Origin: JAQUGA01 sp964521105
GTDB taxonomy: Bacteria; Bacteroidota; Bacteroidia; Bacteroidales; WCHB1-69
Reading direction: 5' to 3'
NCBI GenBank assembly: GCA_964521105.1
Contig: CAZFPO010000015.1
Location: 1-43,834 of the forward strand
DNA: 43,834 nt
Shown here: positions 42,688 through 43,834 of the stretch, in pieces
How positions within the stretch are numbered: the stretch's first letter is position 1
Layout: each line of letters opens with the position of its first letter
The notes under the pieces: model-generated
Seen by the model: the letters and a program-made list of their open reading frames with translations, nothing else
What the model was told of the DNA's origin: nothing
The model's database searches: none
Position numbers and translations under genes: made by a program

Positions 42688-43377
42688 ATGAAAAGAACAT
42701 CAATTTTAATTTTATTAGTAGCCATTTTAAGCATACCTAATCTCGTAAATGCTCAAAAAAAAGCTAAAGATTTTTCTGGAACTATTGAATTTGCTCTCAC
42801 TTATCAAGGTATTGATCCAGCTCAAGAAGCTCAGATGCCAAAAGCTTTAACCATGTTGTTTAGTGGCAATAAAAGCAAAACCATACTTGATGCAGGTATG
42901 TATGCCATGCACACCATTACCGATGGTGATAATGATGTGGTTTTAATTTATTTAGACTTTATGGGTCAAAAAATGGCTTATAAACAAACTAAAGCTCAAA
43001 TCGACTCAAGTAAGACAAACACTGTTGATCCTACCGTTAAACTTTATGATGAAACAAAAGTTGTTGCTGGTATGACTTGTAAAAAAGCCGAAATTATAAC
43101 CAAAGACGAAGAAACTCTTGAAGAACATGTAACTACAGTTTGGTACACCGATGAATTAGGAATACCCGAAAAAGCAAATTTTGCAAGTCAAACAAAAGGC
43201 ATTAATGGATTTCCACTTGAAACCATCACAAAATCCGGCGAAATGACTCAAACTATGACTGCTACTGCTATTAAAAAAGGAAAAATTAAAGCAACCGACT
43301 TTTTATTACCTGCCGATGCCAAAGAAATGACATTAGAAGAATTTAGAGCAATGTTTGGTGGCGGTGGTGATGAATAA
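42688..43377 (+). CDS. Secreted DUF4412-like protein
   Basis: A 229-residue protein with a signal peptide (ends near PNLVNAQ). The body (GTIEFALTYQGIDPA, GMTCKKAEIITKDEETLEEH, VTTVWYTDELGIPEK) resembles the DUF4412/GLPGLI-like periplasmic families that share a strand-rich fold and a conserved VWYT motif. Its function is unknown. It has its own promoter and terminator. Confidence 0.75.
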   Translation: MKRTSILILLVAILSIPNLVNAQKKAKDFSGTIEFALTYQGIDPAQEAQMPKALTMLFSGNKSKTILDAGMYAMHTITDGDNDVVLIYLDFMGQKMAYKQTKAQIDSSKTNTVDPTVKLYDETKVVAGMTCKKAEIITKDEETLEEHVTTVWYTDELGIPEKANFASQTKGINGFPLETITKSGEMTQTMTATAIKKGKIKATDFLLPADAKEMTLEEFRAMFGGGGDE

Positions 43378-43395
43378 AACTTTTTTTTAATGATT

Positions 43396-43427
43396 AAAAA
43401 AAGCCTCCAATATTGGGGGCTTTTTTT
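43396..43427 (+). terminator. Terminator after the DUF4412-like gene
   Basis: AAAAAAAGCCTCC pairs with GGGGGCTTTTTTT around aatatt. It is a strong stem that also has A and T tracts on both sides, so it may work in both directions. Confidence 0.85.
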
Positions 43428-43504
43428 ACCTCAACACAAAAAACCAGTTACTTTTATTAGAAGTGTAATAACAATTTGAATAATAATATTGTCTAATTTC
43501 TCCG

Positions 43505-43571
43505 CCTTTCTGGCGGTTCATTGTACTATTTATTATCAGCATCGGCATAATACAAATTAGAATTTGTATTA
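43505..43571. repeat. Palindromes near the right edge
   Basis: CCGCC-tttct-GGCGG lies at about 43502-43516. TAATACAAATT (43548-43558) pairs perfectly with AATTTGTATTA (43561-43571) across a 2-nt spacer. They fill the gap between two convergent genes. Confidence 0.65.
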
Positions 43572-43604
43572 CGTCATTGGACTATACTCAAATTCAATTT
43601 GGTA

Positions 43605-43834
43605 TCATAAGGTTATAATTTCTTCCTCGGATAAGCCGGTCAATTCTGAAATATCTTTAATAGACATCCCTTTTTTCTTAGCGTTATGGACAAGTTCAAG
43701 TTTTGCCTTCTGCATTCCAATTTGTTCACCTTTCTGCATTCCAATTTGTTCGCCTTCGACTCTGCCTTCTGCTTTAGCAGTATCCAAAGAGTTTTTTAAA
43801 TCGCGGTAGTACTTTAAACTGTCTTCGTAATGTT
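43605..43834 (-). CDS. Rpn-family (PDDEXK) recombination-promoting nuclease, C-terminal end
   Basis: The frame continues off the right edge. It reads HYEDSLKYYRDLKNSLDTAK, then two copies of GEQIGMQK, then a short helix-turn-helix-like tail (MSIKDISELTGLSEEEI). This is the standard C-terminus of the Rpn/PD-(D/E)XK transposase-related family, which moves often in the Bacteroidota. The nuclease core lies outside the window. The GEQIGMQK repeat is a polymorphic linker. Confidence 0.8.
   Translation of the reverse strand, partial: HYEDSLKYYRDLKNSLDTAKAEGRVEGEQIGMQKGEQIGMQKAKLELVHNAKKKGMSIKDISELTGLSEEEIITL

Noticed and set aside
1..43834. CRISPR array or rRNA genes
   Set aside because: No regularly spaced direct repeats with unique spacers and no rRNA-like sequence were seen.

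Overview
The window comes from a low-GC member of the Bacteroidota, probably an uncultured, Bacteroidales-like anaerobe assembled from a metagenome. The evidence is the gene content (a parA-parB-DUF5683-dapB-lepB block, a PUR/DUF3276 protein, IPExxVDY and DUF3822 families, a TGS-type nucleoside kinase), TAnnTTTG promoter boxes, the lack of clear Shine-Dalgarno sites, and fhs plus hydE. A run of exactly 100 N (26434-26533) marks a scaffold gap.

Layout. 1-8.7 kb holds housekeeping and conserved hypothetical genes: formate-THF ligase, an esterase-TPR lipoprotein, a nitrilase, an IPExxVDY-like protein, a nucleoside kinase and a YjbR protein. 8.7-11.8 kb carries the cell-elongation pair PBP2-RodA. 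11.9-13.0 kb is an orphan hydE. 13.0-26.3 kb is the accessory part and the most interesting. An ECF sigma factor, a probable anti-sigma protein, a CpxP-like periplasmic sensor, a PqqD-like protein, an ATP-grasp ligase, a PLP-dependent decarboxylase, a urea-transporter/M23-peptidase fusion and two secreted TPR or barrel proteins all read in one direction with short gaps. A secreted propeller protein follows. I read this as an envelope-linked biosynthesis and export locus under its own sigma factor, with no function I can name.

That operon appears to be split between sigma and anti-sigma genes by about 3.7 kb of foreign DNA (roughly 13635-17292) flanked by a direct repeat. The insert holds chains of palindromes, three decayed copies of an Rhs-type coding segment each followed by a small orphan gene, and a YoeB-type toxin-antitoxin pair.

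26.3-28.1 kb is a repeat-rich patch: tRNA-Arg(ACG), a partial second tRNA copy carrying a 19-nt palindrome, two GIY-YIG gene copies (both incomplete), and an IS200-like transposase pseudogene flanked by hairpin-rich repeats. 28.1-37.2 kb holds outer-membrane proteins, a UbiA prenyltransferase, a TPR/PD40 protein, a DnaQ-like exonuclease, an FAH-family hydrolase, and a reverse-strand group of rsmD, DUF3822 and a pilin-like protein. 37.4-43.4 kb is the chromosome partition, DapB and signal peptidase block. The right edge cuts through an Rpn-family (PDDEXK) gene.
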